NCBI GenBank assembly: GCA_964020975.1
Contig: OZ026615.1
Coordinates: 34,402,795-34,466,794 of the forward strand
Source: Hermodice carunculata
Taxonomy: Eukaryota > Annelida > Polychaeta > Eunicida > Amphinomidae
Length of the DNA stretch: 64,000 bases
Direction: 5' to 3'
Shown here: positions 62,516 to 64,000 of the stretch, piece after piece
Position numbering within the stretch: the stretch's first letter is position 1
How the letters are laid out: each line of letters opens with the position of its first letter
Notes under the pieces: generated by a model
Told to the model about the DNA's origin: nothing
Databases searched by the model: none
The model's input: only the letters and a program-made list of their open reading frames with translations
Position numbers and translations under genes: made by a program

Positions 62516-63900
62516 ATCTGAACAGGAGTCCCTTCACTGAGAGACCGCACCTGCGGAGGAGAATGTCGCTCCTTTTCGGGGTTTACCTCTTTTCAGATCT
62601 GATGAAATGAGGGCAATTTCGGGTAGGTGAGGGTGTTACACTCCTTTTCCTTCAGTGTCCTAATCTCTGCACTCCGAAGTCGGGTCCGAATGTAGTCACA
62701 TAGAGCAGGTTGTCATTCAATGGAGGGGAGATAACATGGAAAAGAGAAAATTATTAGGGACCTATTAAATGCGGTCTTAAAAGACAAGTGGTATAGTTGG
62801 AATGGTCTTTCAAAGGAGGAATTACTGTAGTTCATAATAGTGAATGGTTTTGTCAAAACTCAGAAAGGGGAACTCGTGCCACAGCATGCTTCAACATTTT
62901 ACGTTCTTTGACGCTATACTGACATTATATAAGTAACTCTACAAATCCCCGACCTCCAGATATGAGCCGTACGTTTCTTGTCTAACTGCTAAATCGTTGT
63001 AGTAATAATATGGGATATTAAGATAATCTTGAAAGCGATGTTGGACAGTTGTAGAGATTGTGTGCGTGTGTTAATATATTTAATAGACTTTTTCGTCACA
63101 TCAACTGTAAAGGATTCCGAATGAAGCGCTGCATTTACAATCTAATTCTTAATTTGAAAATGAAAATGAGTGGCCGTGATGTAATCTTTGACTTATACTT
63201 AATGAGTAAATGTGCAAGTAAAGAAATAATACGTCATACAATACATTCAACCTTTCTTATAAAATGTCAAATACATGTGTACGACCTTTTGCATTGACCA
63301 ATTTATACCGACACGACATTTTGCAAGGAAAAAATTAGACCTTACTGATAATGAACAACCGGATGACATTGAGATGTCAGACTGAGTCCAGTGCATGGAT
63401 TGACTCTCTGATTTCCGGTTTGACATTTCACACGAATTTGTTTACTCTCGCACTTACGACCTTCGCTTCTGACAACGAGAAATTGTATTCTCGCTTTGTG
63501 GGGTTTGAAGAATATAAGATATACGAAGTGCCAGGTAAGTATACTCGATTGAACACGTACTTTTGACCGATATCAATGACAAAATCACCTGTAAAGTATT
63601 ACTTTAATTTAAGTACAATGTTGGATGTTTAAGTGCAGCTAGCAGTGTCGCATTGGCAAGAATTCTTTTATTCTGGTCATTCTCAACCACGCAAGTTTTA
63701 AGTCCCGTCCATGGTGTAATGTTCAAACGCATTTTAGAGACCAGACAGTCAGACCATACAAAAAGTGTTAATGTATTTGGGAGTAATAAGAAATGATTTA
63801 ATTATTCCGATTCAGAGCGGCTACGAATTAACTAGTGAAAGTAATAACTAAATATGATTTAAAAGTTCACAGTCCGATAATTCCGCGAGGATATGAAAGA
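62516..63900. promoter_or_regulatory. CpG-richer end of window, possible promoter region of next gene
   Basis: CpG dinucleotides become visibly more frequent (for example CTCCGAAGTCGGGTCCGAAT near 62,672 and CACACGAATTTG...CTCTCGCACTTACGACC near 63.43-63.46 kb) than in the preceding 5 kb of flank. This is the pattern expected near an unmethylated promoter in a mosaically methylated invertebrate genome. It encloses the candidate exon at 63,351. Inference from composition read by eye. Confidence 0.3.
63351..63534 (+). CDS. Candidate first coding exon of an unknown gene
   Basis: An open frame of 61 codons beginning MNNRMTLRCQTESSAW and ending ...YKIYEVPG, where CCAG|GTAAGT is a strong splice donor at 63,535 (phase 1). 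Composition is CpG-containing and protein-like (mixed polar residues, no low complexity), unlike the other short frames nearby. I do not recognise the protein. No signal peptide or domain is evident. The start is simply the first in-frame ATG. Whether the next exon lies beyond the window cannot be seen. Confidence 0.3.
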
Positions 63901-64000
63901 TCTTGACATTTATTTCTGTAAAGGTGTACTGGTAAATTAAAGGGACGATGTATGACTTTGCAGATGGACTGGTCTTTCACCATGCCACGTGACTGCTGCT

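Noticed and set aside
62238-62610. 92-codon frames as exons of a gene
   Set aside because: Two overlapping frames of equal length, no known domain and no convincing acceptor/donor pair; too weak to call.

Overview
Nuclear DNA of an animal, most likely a marine invertebrate bilaterian (mollusc, echinoderm, hemichordate or amphioxus-like; I cannot resolve which). The reasons are GT-AG introns of 5 to 13 kb, AT-rich non-coding DNA crowded with microsatellites, small TTAA-flanked DNA transposons, a tRNA-derived SINE and a DIRS-type retroelement. There is no sign of bacterial gene organisation. Almost all short open frames in the window are chance or microsatellite frames.

Gene content. One host gene is clear. 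Five 3'-terminal coding exons on the + strand (12,391/12,409-12,469; 17,666-17,719; 24,886-24,954; 36,376-36,480; 49,393-49,500) encode about the last 130 residues of a gamma-butyrobetaine dioxygenase / trimethyllysine dioxygenase family enzyme of carnitine synthesis. All four introns are phase 0 with canonical donors and acceptors, and the joined reading is nearly colinear with human BBOX1. I found no exons for the N-terminal half, including the HxD iron-binding motif. They lie either to the left of the window or unrecognised in the first 12 kb. A weak candidate first coding exon of a second gene sits at 63,351-63,534, where CpG density rises.

Layout. 1-12.4 kb: non-coding, with islands of complex sequence (about 1.9-3.4, 4.56-5.0 and 8.7-9.15 kb) carrying homeodomain, POU, TCF and GATA-like sites; they look like regulatory elements. 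12.4-49.5 kb: the BBOX-like exons, with introns full of microsatellites, a family of small TTAA elements (PiggyBac-like MITEs), a ~55-bp minisatellite, a two-unit element with a nested SINE, a 200-base assembly gap, a ~148-bp monomer satellite with nuclear-receptor-like dyads, and a complex block at 45.2-46.4 kb holding a perfect X-box. 49.5-50.5 kb: 3' flank. 50,521-57,247: one degenerate DIRS-family tyrosine-recombinase retrotransposon with inverted terminal repeats and an internal complementary region, both legible. 57.3-59.1 kb: a decayed 120-150-bp tandem repeat. 59.1-62.5 kb: sparse sequence with a second copy of the AGCTCAGCTGAC-ended element. 62.5-64 kb: the CpG-richer end.

The BBOX-like enzyme and the transposons have no functional link that I can see. 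The regulatory-looking islands may serve this gene or a neighbour outside the window.
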